This document shows, piece by piece, positions 43,965-52,905 of a stretch of 64,000 bases of DNA. This DNA comes from Clostridiales bacterium (GTDB lineage Bacteria; Bacillota; Clostridia; Lachnospirales; Lachnospiraceae). Below the pieces are notes generated by a model. The model was not told where the DNA came from and ran no database searches. It saw only the letters and a program-made list of their open reading frames with translations. The translations under genes were made by a program, and so were the position numbers. Numbering within the stretch: the stretch's first letter is position 1; every line of letters starts with the position of its first letter. The stretch spans positions 1-64,000 of the forward strand of contig JAGZDD010000002.1 of assembly GCA_018369015.1 (NCBI GenBank). The letters run 5' to 3'.

Positions 43965-44921
43965 TTATTTCTTCTCCCGTTTATCCAAAAGCCTGAGCGC
44001 CCCTATGGCGGCATCCTGCTCAGTTTCACAAATCTCAACATAAGGATATGCCCTAAGCAGAGCATTTTTAAGCCTGTTTCGTATTCTTTCGTTCTTCATC
44101 AGCACACTGCCGGCAAACGCAACGCTTTTCGCGCGCGGAAGCTGTCCAAGGACGGCAGCTGCCAGTTCATATAAATCCTTTGCCGCCCTTTCTTCAATTT
44201 CCAAAGCTGCCCTATCTCCCTGGCCTGCGGCGCGGCTTACAAGGGCTGCAAGCGCGGCAATCTCTTTTTTACTTCTGCCCGGGTGATATAAATATTCGAT
44301 CAGCCCACATATATCTGCCACCCCAAGCTCATCATAAACTATAGGCTTTAAAGCCGTTTTCCCGCCCCTCCCGTCTAAAGACCGGACAATCGCGGAAAAC
44401 ATATCGGCAGCAATCGCATAGCCGCTGCCTTTATCGTCAATTAAATGGCCCCAGCCGCCCGCACGCGCCGTCTGTTCCCCGTATATCCCATAGCATATGG
44501 AACCTGTTCCTGAAATCAGTATAATCCCCTCGCAGGACTCAAAGGCTGCCGCTAAAGCGGTTTCGTGGTCGCCAAATAGCTTTACAGGGCATGAAAAGCC
44601 AAGCGCCGCAAGCTGTTCCTTTACAAATAAGGAAGCATAAGGATTGCTAATCCCTGCCGTTCCAAGGCCAATTCCCGCGCACATGCAGGGCAGGCACGAT
44701 CTGGCGGCAAGCCCGCGCCTGATTTCTAAAAATGTTTCTTCCACCATTTCTTTTTTCTGCCCGTTAAGGTTAAATGGGCCTGCATCAAACTGCGCGAAAA
44801 TTTCACCATCCATACGCGCCGCACATATCCTTGTCTTTGTTCCCCCGCCGTCAATACCCAGCTTATATCGTTTTATATTATCCGTCGTATTATATTGTCC
44901 GTCGTTTTTATTTACTGGCAA
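43965..44921 (-). CDS. BadF/BcrAD-type N-acetylglucosamine/muramic acid kinase
   Basis: The 318-residue ASKHA-fold kinase has GIDGGGTKTRICAA near 24-37, GIGLGTAGISNP, FGDHETALAAA, ISGTGSICYG and GGWGHLIDDKGSGYAIA. It resembles MurK and eukaryotic GlcNAc kinase, which phosphorylate GlcNAc and MurNAc at C6. MurNAc-6-P would be the substrate of MurQ encoded upstream. One base separates it from the ROK kinase gene. Confidence 0.83.
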   Translation of the reverse strand: MPVNKNDGQYNTTDNIKRYKLGIDGGGTKTRICAARMDGEIFAQFDAGPFNLNGQKKEMVEETFLEIRRGLAARSCLPCMCAGIGLGTAGISNPYASLFVKEQLAALGFSCPVKLFGDHETALAAAFESCEGIILISGTGSICYGIYGEQTARAGGWGHLIDDKGSGYAIAADMFSAIVRSLDGRGGKTALKPIVYDELGVADICGLIEYLYHPGRSKKEIAALAALVSRAAGQGDRAALEIEERAAKDLYELAAAVLGQLPRAKSVAFAGSVLMKNERIRNRLKNALLRAYPYVEICETEQDAAIGALRLLDKREKK

Positions 44922-44935
44922 ATCTATCCCTCCTG

Positions 44936-45799
44936 TCAGCCCTTTACGGCGCCAACAGTCACGCCTTCAAGAAAATATCTCTGGAGCGCAAAAAACAGAA
45001 TGAACATCGGCAGGGCAGATATTGTCGCTCCGGCCATCATTGGCGCAAAATAGGTTGTATTGGCAAAGCTGAAATTTTTAAGTCCGACCTGAATCGTCTG
45101 CATTTTCTCTGCATTACACACAAGAAACGGCCAGAAAAATGTATTCCACTCGCCCAGAAATGTCATAATTGCCATAACGGCCAAAATTGTCTTTGACAAC
45201 GGCATTATGATAGACATAACAATTCTCGGCTGGCTCGCGCCTTCAATCTTTGCCGATTCTATTATCGAGGTTGGCACAGAGGTGAAAAACTGTTTTGCAA
45301 GAAACACGTTATAGCAGGTTACAAGCGTCGGAGCTACCAGCGCTATATATGTATCCTGCAGGTGAAGCACATTTACAATAAGAATATACAAAGGCACCTG
45401 TGTCACCTGATAAGGCACCATCATCGCCACAAGCAGCAGAAAGAAGAAAAATTTACATCCCGGAAAGCGAAGCTTGGCAAATGCATAGCCTGCCAGACTG
45501 GCAAAAAGGACATTACATATTGTAGCAATAGACGCCACAATCAGAGAATTGAGAATCCATCTGAAAGAGTACTTGCTGTAATCAAAAAAGAATTTATAGG
45601 AATCCAGCGTAAAAGCTTTTGGAATCAAAGAGTAACTCGCGCCTCCCGCCTCTGTCGGAGCCCCGAAGGACGAAATAATCATGTAATAAATCGGAAACAG
45701 TGTAACTACCGCTATAATAATGAGTACCGCAGCTATGGCCGTATTACGGAAAATCCCCTTATACCTGTCTTTTCCATAATAATTTTTAAATAATCCCAT
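44936..45799 (-). CDS. Carbohydrate ABC transporter permease (MalG type)
   Basis: The 287-residue permease has six predicted membrane helices and the EAA loop that contacts the ATPase (IIESAKIEGASQPRIVMSIIMPLSKTILA). With the preceding MalF-type permease it forms the channel of a CUT1 sugar importer. No ATPase gene is adjacent, so a shared MsmX-type ATPase is expected to power it. The substrate is inferred as a wall-derived amino sugar or disaccharide. Confidence 0.9.
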   Translation of the reverse strand: MGLFKNYYGKDRYKGIFRNTAIAAVLIIIAVVTLFPIYYMIISSFGAPTEAGGASYSLIPKAFTLDSYKFFFDYSKYSFRWILNSLIVASIATICNVLFASLAGYAFAKLRFPGCKFFFFLLLVAMMVPYQVTQVPLYILIVNVLHLQDTYIALVAPTLVTCYNVFLAKQFFTSVPTSIIESAKIEGASQPRIVMSIIMPLSKTILAVMAIMTFLGEWNTFFWPFLVCNAEKMQTIQVGLKNFSFANTTYFAPMMAGATISALPMFILFFALQRYFLEGVTVGAVKG

Positions 45800-45825
45800 G
45801 CATTTATCCCCCTTTCCTCCATTAT

Positions 45826-46701
45826 TTAATATTCCACATCCGAGGACGTAAGCTTAAACTGTAATATAGCGAATAAAGCGATAATTGCCGCAAGAATCAA
45901 TGCCTGGGCGCACGCCTCGCCATATTCAAAATATTTAAAAGCGCGGTTAAAAATTAACAATCCCGCCATTGTTGTCGCATTGTCAGGGCCTCCGCCTGTC
46001 ATCAGGTATGCATTCTGAAAAGACTGGAAGCCATTAATAACGCCTGTGATCGCCAAGAATACCGTCGTCGGTTTTACCATAGGCCAGACAATATATCGTA
46101 TTTTCTGAAAGAACCCCGCGCCGTCAACCTCGGCAGCTTCATAATAAGTCGCGTCCACACCTAAAAGGGCAGCAATATAAATAATAATATTTTGCCCCAG
46201 GCCCGCAAAAACTGCCATAATAATCAGCGCAGCCATCGCCGTCTGGCTGCTTCCGAGCCAGCTCTGATTGGGTATACCAAAAACTTCCAGTATACTGTTT
46301 AAAAGTCCGGTTGGCATTGGATCATAAATCCATTTCCACACAAATGACATGGCAACACCTGAGGCAATCGCTGGCAGATAGTAGGCAGCTTTAAAGACAG
46401 ACTGAATTTTTTTTCTGAACGGTATAATCATAATAGAAATAGAAAAAGATACAAACATGGAAACCGGCACTGTAATAATTGCATAGACAAAAGTATTTTT
46501 CAGCGCTTTGTAAAAAAGACCATTTTTAAAAGTATTCATATAGTTTTCAAAGCCTACCCATTCCGATCCCATGGGGCTGTACTCTTGAAAGCTTGTAATT
46601 GCCGCGCTAATCACCGGATAGAGCGTAAATACCATAAATGTACACAAAGGAACAAGAATAAACACATAAGCCCAGGCCGTATCTTTTTTTAGTTTTTTCA
46701 T
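45826..46701 (-). CDS. Carbohydrate ABC transporter permease (MalF type)
   Basis: The 291-residue CUT1 permease has six helices and an EAA loop (YYEAAEVDGAGFFQKIRYIVWPMVKPTTV). It starts 173 bp after the solute-binding protein gene; that gap contains a GTTACAG hairpin element, which could lower permease expression relative to the binding protein. It is followed by the MalG-type permease 26 bp away. Confidence 0.9.
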   Translation of the reverse strand: MKKLKKDTAWAYVFILVPLCTFMVFTLYPVISAAITSFQEYSPMGSEWVGFENYMNTFKNGLFYKALKNTFVYAIITVPVSMFVSFSISIMIIPFRKKIQSVFKAAYYLPAIASGVAMSFVWKWIYDPMPTGLLNSILEVFGIPNQSWLGSSQTAMAALIIMAVFAGLGQNIIIYIAALLGVDATYYEAAEVDGAGFFQKIRYIVWPMVKPTTVFLAITGVINGFQSFQNAYLMTGGGPDNATTMAGLLIFNRAFKYFEYGEACAQALILAAIIALFAILQFKLTSSDVEY

Positions 46702-46814
46702 ATTTTCAAAATCCCCCTTTTCTCAAATAATTGCTTTTCTTCGGAGTTTCTCCGGCAAAGACAGCCATCTTTCTCTAAAAGGAAGTAAAAAAACGCCTCC
46801 TTTCAAAAATATTC

Positions 46815-46842
46815 GTTACAGTCCACCCATTTGAACTGTAAC
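46815..46842. mobile_element. 28-bp palindromic element in the ABC transporter operon
   Basis: GTTACAGT and ACTGTAAC bound the element, and the pairing extends into the flanks AAATATTC and GAATATTC, which also match in direct orientation at 7 of 8 positions. It lies between the binding-protein and permease genes and can form an RNA hairpin. Confidence 0.6.
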
Positions 46843-46874
46843 GAATATTCATATATTGACATCCGGTTTAACAA

Positions 46875-48326
46875 TTAATCCTGAACACAGCCTTCTTCTC
46901 CAAAAACTTCATACGCTGCTTCGCAAATGGCGTTATACATTTCCTCCGGTGTTACTTCGCCGGCAAGAAGCCCCTGGAATTTGGGTACAATTACTTCGTC
47001 TTCAATTTTAATCGCCTCAGACCCCAGATCTGCCGGAATATCCGGCCTTGCAGGAGCAACCTGGGTAACAAGCTTTTCTACAGCAGCGGTATTATTTTCA
47101 TTCTTATTTTCAATTGCAGGCAGTTTGTCGTAAGCATCTCTCCCGCTTTGGCAAACGGGTTTCAAATAAAGTTCCTGGCAGGTTTGGGCCGCTCTCTGCC
47201 CGGAAGCCAGATAATAAGCAACCTCTGCAACATTTTTAAGATGCTGCTCGTTAGGGCTCTTTTCCCCACTCAGGCATATATAGCCATCTACAGCCCCATA
47301 CGCATTCTGCTCTCCGCCTTCAAATACAGGAACCGGCAAAACAATATAATCTACTGGAATACTGCCTTCAACAGCGCTGGGGTCCTTTGCTTCAAGAAGC
47401 GCATTATTATCACTTGCAGATTTTTCAAAGCTCGATAAGCCTTTTCCTGTAATCATTGTCTGACCGGTCAGCATCATATTCCACCGTTTTCCAGCATCAA
47501 TAGCTCCGAGCTCTTTAGGCATTGAGCCATCGTCAATAAGCGCCCTGAGATCTGTAAGAAAATCCAGCATTTTACTACTTGTATAGGCATATTTCAAATT
47601 TTCATCAAACGCCGAAGGCATTCCGGCATTTTTCACGAAGATACTAAAATAGTCCTTGGCTGCCACTCCTGAACACGCAAACAGGAAACCATAAGTTTTT
47701 GTGACATCGCCTTCCTTGACAACGCCTTTTTTAATTGCCTCTCTGAACTCATCATAGGTCCAGCCGTTTTCCTGAACCGCTTTCCAGTCGATTCCAGCAT
47801 CTTCCAACATCGCTTTGTTGCCGCCAATACACTGGACTTCACAGTAAGCAGGAAGCCCATAAATCCCATCGCCGTTTTTAAAATAATTAAGAATATTTTC
47901 ATCAAAATCTCCAAGCTGATCCTCGGACAAATATTGTCTTATATCGACTGCCATTCCGATATCGATATATTTTGTAATTCCATCAGAACCAACAAATGCA
48001 ATATCCGGGGGCGATCCGGCATTCACCTGGGTATCGAGCTTCTGAGTGACGTCTTCCCAGCTTGCAGTTGTGACTTCAATCGTAATGTTTGGATGCTCTT
48101 CATTAAAATCTGCAATCCATGTATTCAGCATTTCCTGATATGTTCCAGACACCGGCGGAAGAAGTGCCGTAACGACATCTTTCTCTGTTTCTGCCGGCGA
48201 ATCAGCATTATTTTCCGACTGGGCTTGCGCCCCTCCGCCCGGATTTGTTCCCCCACATCCTGCCAGCGATAACGCGGATAAGGCCGCTGCCATTGTAAAT
48301 GCCGTCAATTTTTTTCTGTTCATCAT
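46875..48326 (-). CDS. Sugar ABC transporter solute-binding lipoprotein
   Basis: The 483-residue lipoprotein has a signal peptide ending in the lipobox LAGC (C24), then a linker and the family-1 solute-binding fold (ITIEVTTASWEDVTQKLDTQV, AFVGSDGITKYIDIG). It captures substrate outside the membrane for the two permeases downstream. AGGAGG lies 6 bases before the ATG at 48326, so the longer frame is disfavoured. The sugar is inferred as a MurNAc- or GlcNAc-containing fragment. Confidence 0.9.
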   Translation of the reverse strand: MMNRKKLTAFTMAAALSALSLAGCGGTNPGGGAQAQSENNADSPAETEKDVVTALLPPVSGTYQEMLNTWIADFNEEHPNITIEVTTASWEDVTQKLDTQVNAGSPPDIAFVGSDGITKYIDIGMAVDIRQYLSEDQLGDFDENILNYFKNGDGIYGLPAYCEVQCIGGNKAMLEDAGIDWKAVQENGWTYDEFREAIKKGVVKEGDVTKTYGFLFACSGVAAKDYFSIFVKNAGMPSAFDENLKYAYTSSKMLDFLTDLRALIDDGSMPKELGAIDAGKRWNMMLTGQTMITGKGLSSFEKSASDNNALLEAKDPSAVEGSIPVDYIVLPVPVFEGGEQNAYGAVDGYICLSGEKSPNEQHLKNVAEVAYYLASGQRAAQTCQELYLKPVCQSGRDAYDKLPAIENKNENNTAAVEKLVTQVAPARPDIPADLGSEAIKIEDEVIVPKFQGLLAGEVTPEEMYNAICEAAYEVFGEEGCVQD

Positions 48327-48403
48327 TATAATCCTCCTCACTTATAAAGCCTGTATCAACTGTGCAGGCCAGCCGCCACCCTGCGGCATAAAAGTTTACT
48401 GTA

Positions 48404-49336
48404 TCAGCAGCGCTTTTTCATGTAAGCGGAAACTGCTGTTTTTACTTTTCCTTCTGCTCTTGATAAATATTCCTTAGCAGTTTCTATATCACATTTCAAA
48501 AGCATTTTTGTAATTGCGAGCTTGGCTTCTCCATCTGCCTCTGCCAATGCTTTCCTTGCATCCCCCCTTCCACACCCGATCGCCTCCATAACAATGTTCT
48601 CAGCCCGCGTAATAAGTTTTTCATTTGTCTGGCGTACATCAACCATGAGATTTTCATAAACCTTTCCGATTCCTACCATGCTGGCCGTCGATATCATATT
48701 TAATACCATTTTTTCTGCTGTTCCAGCTTTCAGCCTTGTGGAACCCGTCAAAACTTCAGGGCCGGACAAAAGTTCAATGGCGCAATCTGCTACATCCGCA
48801 GCCGGCGTACCGGCATTATTTGCAATAGCAATTCTCTTACAACCCACCCTGCCCGCATATTCTAATGCTCCAATAACATAGGGCGTCCGCCCGCTTGCGG
48901 TCAGGCCTATGACAATATCCTCCGCCTTCAGAGAAATACTTTTCAAATCCTCCTTCCCTAAGGCTTCTCTGTCTTCTGCGCCTTCCTTTGCCTTTACGAA
49001 CGCATCAGGCCCCCCGGCAATTAGCCCAATCACCATTGAATGTGGAACCCCAAACGTCGGCGGACATTCTACAGCATCCAAAACCCCGAGCCTTCCGCTT
49101 GTGCCGGCGCCTATATAAATAATTCTGCCGCCCTTTTTCAGGCTTTCGGTTGCCCATATAATTGCCTGTTCAATCATGGGAAGCGCATTTTTGACAGCCC
49201 TTACAACCTCGCCATCCTCCTGGTTCATAATGCGGATAATTTCTCCCGGGCTCATTTCGTCCAGCCTCATCGTACGTTCATTACGTTTTTCCGTTAGCAA
49301 TTTCTCCAAATCTGCCACCAAAATATTATCCCCCAT
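48404..49336 (-). CDS. murQ: N-acetylmuramic acid 6-phosphate etherase
   Basis: The 310-residue SIS-domain lyase cleaves the lactyl ether of MurNAc-6-P to give GlcNAc-6-P and D-lactate. Marked segments are IIYIGAGTSGRLGVLDAVECPPTFG near 72-96, GLTASGRTPYV and NNAGTPAADVADCAI. The last part carries the UBA-like helices. Its ATG overlaps the regulator stop as TAATG, so the pair is coupled. It anchors the view that this operon degrades wall amino sugars. Confidence 0.95.
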   Translation of the reverse strand: MGDNILVADLEKLLTEKRNERTMRLDEMSPGEIIRIMNQEDGEVVRAVKNALPMIEQAIIWATESLKKGGRIIYIGAGTSGRLGVLDAVECPPTFGVPHSMVIGLIAGGPDAFVKAKEGAEDREALGKEDLKSISLKAEDIVIGLTASGRTPYVIGALEYAGRVGCKRIAIANNAGTPAADVADCAIELLSGPEVLTGSTRLKAGTAEKMVLNMISTASMVGIGKVYENLMVDVRQTNEKLITRAENIVMEAIGCGRGDARKALAEADGEAKLAITKMLLKCDIETAKEYLSRAEGKVKTAVSAYMKKRC

Positions 49337-50193
49337 TATCTTGTATTTTTTCTGTCAGTTTTTGAAATATAAGTTTTTTTCAAAATTTTCATACAATTAT
49401 CATAGTCTCTTTGGACGTAAGCCGTATAAAGCATATCAATAACTGCTAACTGGGCAATACGGGAGCCCAGCTTACCTGTCCGAAATTCAAATTCTGTCGC
49501 TGTGATATATAAATTAAGATCCGCTAATTTTGACAGCGGCGATTCATGGAAACAGGTAATCGCAATTACTGGCACATTAGCGTTTTTCATAACTTCAGCA
49601 CATTCGACCATTTCCGGAGTCATACCAGAATAGCTAATGATAATCCCCACATCACCTGCCGTCATATTCCTTGCCTGCACAATCTGGGAATGAAGATCTT
49701 CATTGGACAGACAGGGTTTATTGATCCTCAGGAATTTTAAATAGGCATCCTTTCCTACCAGCAATGAGGCTCCCATGCCAAAAAAGACAAGCTTGTTCGC
49801 CCGAAGCAGTAAGTCTACGCTTTTATCAAGCACCTCCAGATCAATCAGGTTTTTTGTATCTTCCAGAGATACGATAGTTTTATAAATAATCTTGTCAACA
49901 AGCTGCTCCAGGGTATCATCTTTTTGTATTTCGCAATTTTCTTCATTAATCGTTTCTTTCCGCAGGGCATTTTCATACATTAAAGCCTTTTGAAATTCCC
50001 TATACTTCAAAAAACCGATTTTATGACACAGCCTTGTAATTGTCGACGGAGACGCATATACCTGTTTTGAAAACTCCCGAATACTCATCTGGGCAACTTC
50101 TTCGGGGTGGCTTAGCACATATTGAATAATTCCTTTTTCCGTATTGCTCGACAAAGCCAAGTATTCCCGAAATTTCAAAATAACACTGTTCAT
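49336..50193 (-). CDS. MurR/RpiR-family regulator of the amino-sugar operon
   Basis: The 285-residue regulator has an N-terminal RpiR-type HTH (FSKQVYASPSTITRLCHKIG, then FLKYREFQKAL) and a C-terminal SIS domain (LVFFGMGASLLVG, VGIIISYSGMTPEMV) that would sense a phosphosugar such as MurNAc-6-P. It is the first gene of the operon, immediately before murQ. A promoter lies about 65-90 bp upstream. Whether it represses or activates is not visible. Confidence 0.88.
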   Translation of the reverse strand: MNSVILKFREYLALSSNTEKGIIQYVLSHPEEVAQMSIREFSKQVYASPSTITRLCHKIGFLKYREFQKALMYENALRKETINEENCEIQKDDTLEQLVDKIIYKTIVSLEDTKNLIDLEVLDKSVDLLLRANKLVFFGMGASLLVGKDAYLKFLRINKPCLSNEDLHSQIVQARNMTAGDVGIIISYSGMTPEMVECAEVMKNANVPVIAITCFHESPLSKLADLNLYITATEFEFRTGKLGSRIAQLAVIDMLYTAYVQRDYDNCMKILKKTYISKTDRKNTR

Positions 50194-50256
50194 AACGCCG
50201 CTCCCTTATGGATTTTGTATAATTTTCACTCATTTTTCATCCATTTCATAGGCATG

Positions 50257-50285
50257 ATTATACATTGATAAAACAATCGTGTCCA
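50257..50285 (-). promoter_or_regulatory. Promoter of the murR-murQ operon
   Basis: TGGACA (50285-50280) and TATAAT (50262-50257) are 17 bp apart on the minus strand. Transcription would start near 50250. The surrounding gap is AT-rich without a gene. Confidence 0.6.
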
Positions 50286-50424
50286 TATTTTGAGATATTT
50301 ATGGTACTTTTTTTCATATTATGGTTTTTCTCCATGTTTTTCTGACATTTTTATGAAATCAAAAGTATAATTCATACATTTAAATTAATTTTCTATAGCA
50401 GCCTGGTTCATTGAAAACCGAACA

Positions 50425-50468
50425 AAAACAGGCGGAAGAAAGCGTCTTTGCTTTCTTCCGCCTGTTTT
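50425..50468. terminator. Bidirectional terminator after the EIIC-like gene
   Basis: A long stem (AACAGGCGGAAGAAAG and its complement) with an 8-base loop and T-runs on both strands overlaps the stop of the EIIC-like gene by two bases. Confidence 0.85.
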
Positions 50469-51537
50469 ATACCTCCAGCTTCATATCCCCCTGACGGATA
50501 TAACCGACTTTACGCATCGCTTCGGACACGCCAAGGGTAATCACCGCAGGCAGGATAAAATGGAAAATAACAATTTTTATAAGAACAATCACCGGTTCTT
50601 CGGTTGCCGTCATTGTCTGATAGGTCATAATCTGCCCCACAAGTCCGGCTGAGCCCATACCGCTGCCTGCCGGATTATTTGTCATATTAAATATTGGCGC
50701 AATGGCAATAGGGCCGAGGATTGCCGAGGAAACAATCGCCGGGATCCAGATGAGCGGCCTGCGGACAATATTGGGAATTTGGAGCATAGACGTTCCAAGG
50801 CCCTGGGCCAAAAGCCCGCCGATACCATTTTCACGGAAGCTTGCCACGGCAAAACCGACCATTTGGCAGCAGCATCCAATTGTTGCCGCTCCGGCGGCAA
50901 TCCCGTTAAGACCAAGAATAATCCCAAGGGCGGCCGAACTGATTGGAAGGGTTAACACAATGCCCATAATTACAGATACAACGATCCCCATAACAACCGG
51001 CTGCTGCACCGTCGCCCAGTTAATAAGGCTTCCAAGCCATGTCATAAAAGCTGAAATCGGCGGCCCTACAATAATCCCCACAGCTCCCCCGGTCAAAATC
51101 GTTACCGCCGGGGTAATCAGCAGATCAATCTTTGTTTTTCCTGCAACAAGATGCCCCAGTTCAATACCGACAAAAGCCGCTACGAAAGCTCCCAGCGGTT
51201 CCCCCGGACCGGACAGTACAACAGATCCAGCTTCATCAATCAGTGTTCCCGCCGCAATATTGCTCGCATAAGCGCCGATCATGCCTGCGGTCGCTGATGA
51301 CAAAATCACATAGGTAGATTCCTTAAATTTGTAAGCAACGCCGACGCCAATCCCAGCGCCTGTCAATCTCTGGGCAACAAGCCCAAAGGCCGAAAGAAAT
51401 CCCCCAATATCTCCGCCAATCAGATCGCCAATCTGTTTAATAATTGTTCCGATAATTAACGTTGCAAAAAGGCCCAGGCCCATCCCCGCCAGGCCCTCAA
51501 CAAAAATTTTGTTAAAAATTTGTTTGATTATTTTCAT
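50467..51537 (-). CDS. Stand-alone PTS EIIC-like membrane protein
   Basis: The 356-residue protein is polytopic, with about nine hydrophobic segments, and resembles the PTS EIIC type 2 family (GIGVGVAYKFKE, GPGEPLGAFVAAFVGIELG, NNPAGSGMGSAGLVGQ). No EIIA or EIIB gene is adjacent, so either soluble partners are elsewhere or it is a phosphorylation-independent transporter. It sits downstream of an NiaR-type gene, which raises a link with niacin transport. AGAGGAAATT favours the ATG at 51537. Confidence 0.75.
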   Translation of the reverse strand: MKIIKQIFNKIFVEGLAGMGLGLFATLIIGTIIKQIGDLIGGDIGGFLSAFGLVAQRLTGAGIGVGVAYKFKESTYVILSSATAGMIGAYASNIAAGTLIDEAGSVVLSGPGEPLGAFVAAFVGIELGHLVAGKTKIDLLITPAVTILTGGAVGIIVGPPISAFMTWLGSLINWATVQQPVVMGIVVSVIMGIVLTLPISSAALGIILGLNGIAAGAATIGCCCQMVGFAVASFRENGIGGLLAQGLGTSMLQIPNIVRRPLIWIPAIVSSAILGPIAIAPIFNMTNNPAGSGMGSAGLVGQIMTYQTMTATEEPVIVLIKIVIFHFILPAVITLGVSEAMRKVGYIRQGDMKLEV

Positions 51538-51540
51538 AAT

Positions 51541-51648
51541 TTCCTCTTTCCTGGCCATGTTTTTTTCGGCCATACAGGTATCCCTTTACGGGGTTTCCTC
51601 TTTCCTGGCCATGTTTTTTTCGGCCATACAGGTATCCCTTTATGAGAG
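51541..51648. repeat. 54-bp tandem duplication upstream of the EIIC-like gene
   Basis: Two copies (51541-51594 and 51595-51648) lie directly upstream of the start, so the AGAGGAAA ribosome binding region is duplicated. The unit contains the GTATCCCTTTACGGGGTTT core shared with the JetB-like gene. Confidence 0.85.
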
Positions 51649-51713
51649 CTTCCCTCTTAACATTATTTCTTTACAGCTGTCTTGTCAGCTTTAGGCATAA
51701 GAATACCATGTTT

Positions 51714-52232
51714 TCACACGGAAATCAAGTACCCTTTTTCTTTTAACGCCCGTTCAATATTATTAAGAATCACCTCTGAAGATCCTTCCACCGTATGGAT
51801 GTGAGCGCCGCCGCTGACAATATTCAATGGCTTTGAATGTGTACTTGCCGCAAGCTTCCTGCAAAATTCATCCACATCCGCCCGAGTTTCCAAAATAAGA
51901 TTGGCGTTAATCTGGCCGTACACTTCGTGCTCCACAATAATGTCCAGAACCTTACCGCCGTTATCAATCATTGTATACAGCTCATCTTTTATATCTTCAT
52001 CTCTGTGGCATACATAAAATCCGCGGTAAAATTTTTCTTTTTCCTGATGATACAAAATATACCCCCGGGTCGTCGCCAGAATATTTTTATTGACTGCACG
52101 AAGCAGCGCAATATCCTGTACAATCACCTGACGACTTACACCCAGCAGCTTTGAAAGGCTCGTTCCCGAAACCGGCTCCGTCTGCGTTCCAAGTATTTCC
52201 AAAATTTTCTTCCGGCGTTCTTCACCTTCCAT
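51714..52232 (-). CDS. niaR: NiaR/3H-domain transcriptional repressor
   Basis: The 172-residue regulator has an HTH_11 domain (1-60, ILGTQTEPVSGTSLSKLLG, then SRQVIVQDIALLR) and a 3H domain with histidines at 76, 102, 132, 144 and 146, a set that in NiaR proteins includes metal-binding residues. NiaR represses NAD biosynthesis and niacin uptake genes when niacin is high. Here it precedes an EIIC-like membrane protein, so that gene may belong to the regulon. AAGGGGAG precedes the ATG. Confidence 0.85.
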   Translation of the reverse strand: MEGEERRKKILEILGTQTEPVSGTSLSKLLGVSRQVIVQDIALLRAVNKNILATTRGYILYHQEKEKFYRGFYVCHRDEDIKDELYTMIDNGGKVLDIIVEHEVYGQINANLILETRADVDEFCRKLAASTHSKPLNIVSGGAHIHTVEGSSEVILNNIERALKEKGYLISV

Positions 52233-52283
52233 GAATAATCTCCCCTTTCCGCTTTACTTGCGTGATTTTAACGGTGCTTTATT

Positions 52284-52486
52284 CTTACGCCGCAAACAGC
52301 AAGTGTGTGCGGCTGATCGTAAACAGTAATCCTATTATGTTACTGTTCACGGTTCCCGTAAACAGTAACATTCGCGGCCTCATTTGAAGTTTTGCTGCGC
52401 AAAGGGAGTCCGCTCACGCCTGTATCATGCTCTTACGCCGCAAACAGCAAGTGTGTGCGGCTGATCGTAAACAGTAATCCTATTAT
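52284..52486. repeat. 55-bp direct repeats with an inverted-repeat element between them
   Basis: Copies at 52284-52338 and 52432-52486 are identical and begin CTTACGCCGCAAACAGCAAG. Between them lies the GTTACTG...CAGTAAC hairpin (52339-52369), followed by a segment shared with 28146-28170. No gene was found in 52233-52636, which holds this and the next element only. Confidence 0.85.
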
Positions 52487-52547
52487 ACATACTTTCCCAT
52501 AATTTTCAAGTATTCCCGTTTACTTCTTTTTCAATGAATGTTATACT

Positions 52548-52579
52548 GTTACCGTTTACGGGAATCTGTGGACAGTAAC
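52548..52579. mobile_element. 32-bp palindromic element with near-perfect target duplication
   Basis: GTTACCGTT at the left and CAGTAAC at the right bound a short hairpin. Flanks GTTATACT and GTTATACC match at 7 of 8 positions in direct orientation. Confidence 0.6.
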
Positions 52580-52636
52580 GTTATACCCGATGACAACAAC
52601 AGTCGTCATGCAATTATTTAAGGAGTTGAAATACAT

Positions 52637-52903
52637 ATGTTCCGATTGTGGGGTAAAGAATTTAAAGACAACCGGCTTTTAAAGGATATTGTCATCTCCG
52701 AGGATGACCCGGAAATGTCGCGTACAAGCAAGGTTTTCCATGCAGTCACCCAGATATGCCTTGCCTTTGATCTTGCCGAGCCTATATGGCTTGAATCCAA
52801 CATTAAAGAATTTCAGCGCAGAGATAAAACCCGTTTTACACAGGATAATTTTATCGAAGCTTTAGATTTTGACTATTTAGAAATCCATATTATTGAAGAA
52901 TAA
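52637..52903 (+). CDS. Small uncharacterised protein
   Basis: The 88-residue soluble acidic protein is not recognised. It begins MFRLWGKEFKDNRLLKD and ends with DFDYLEIHIIEE, with no membrane segment or known motif. A good ribosome binding site (AAGGAG at 52620-52625) and ordinary codon use support it as a real gene. It is a singleton flanked by MITE-like elements; the one after its stop duplicates the bases of the stop codon. Confidence 0.7.
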   Translation: MFRLWGKEFKDNRLLKDIVISEDDPEMSRTSKVFHAVTQICLAFDLAEPIWLESNIKEFQRRDKTRFTQDNFIEALDFDYLEIHIIEE

Positions 52904-52905
52904 AA

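Noticed and set aside
50702..51271. Plus-strand frame of 189 codons
   Set aside because: Antisense to the EIIC-like membrane protein; an artefact of its codon bias.
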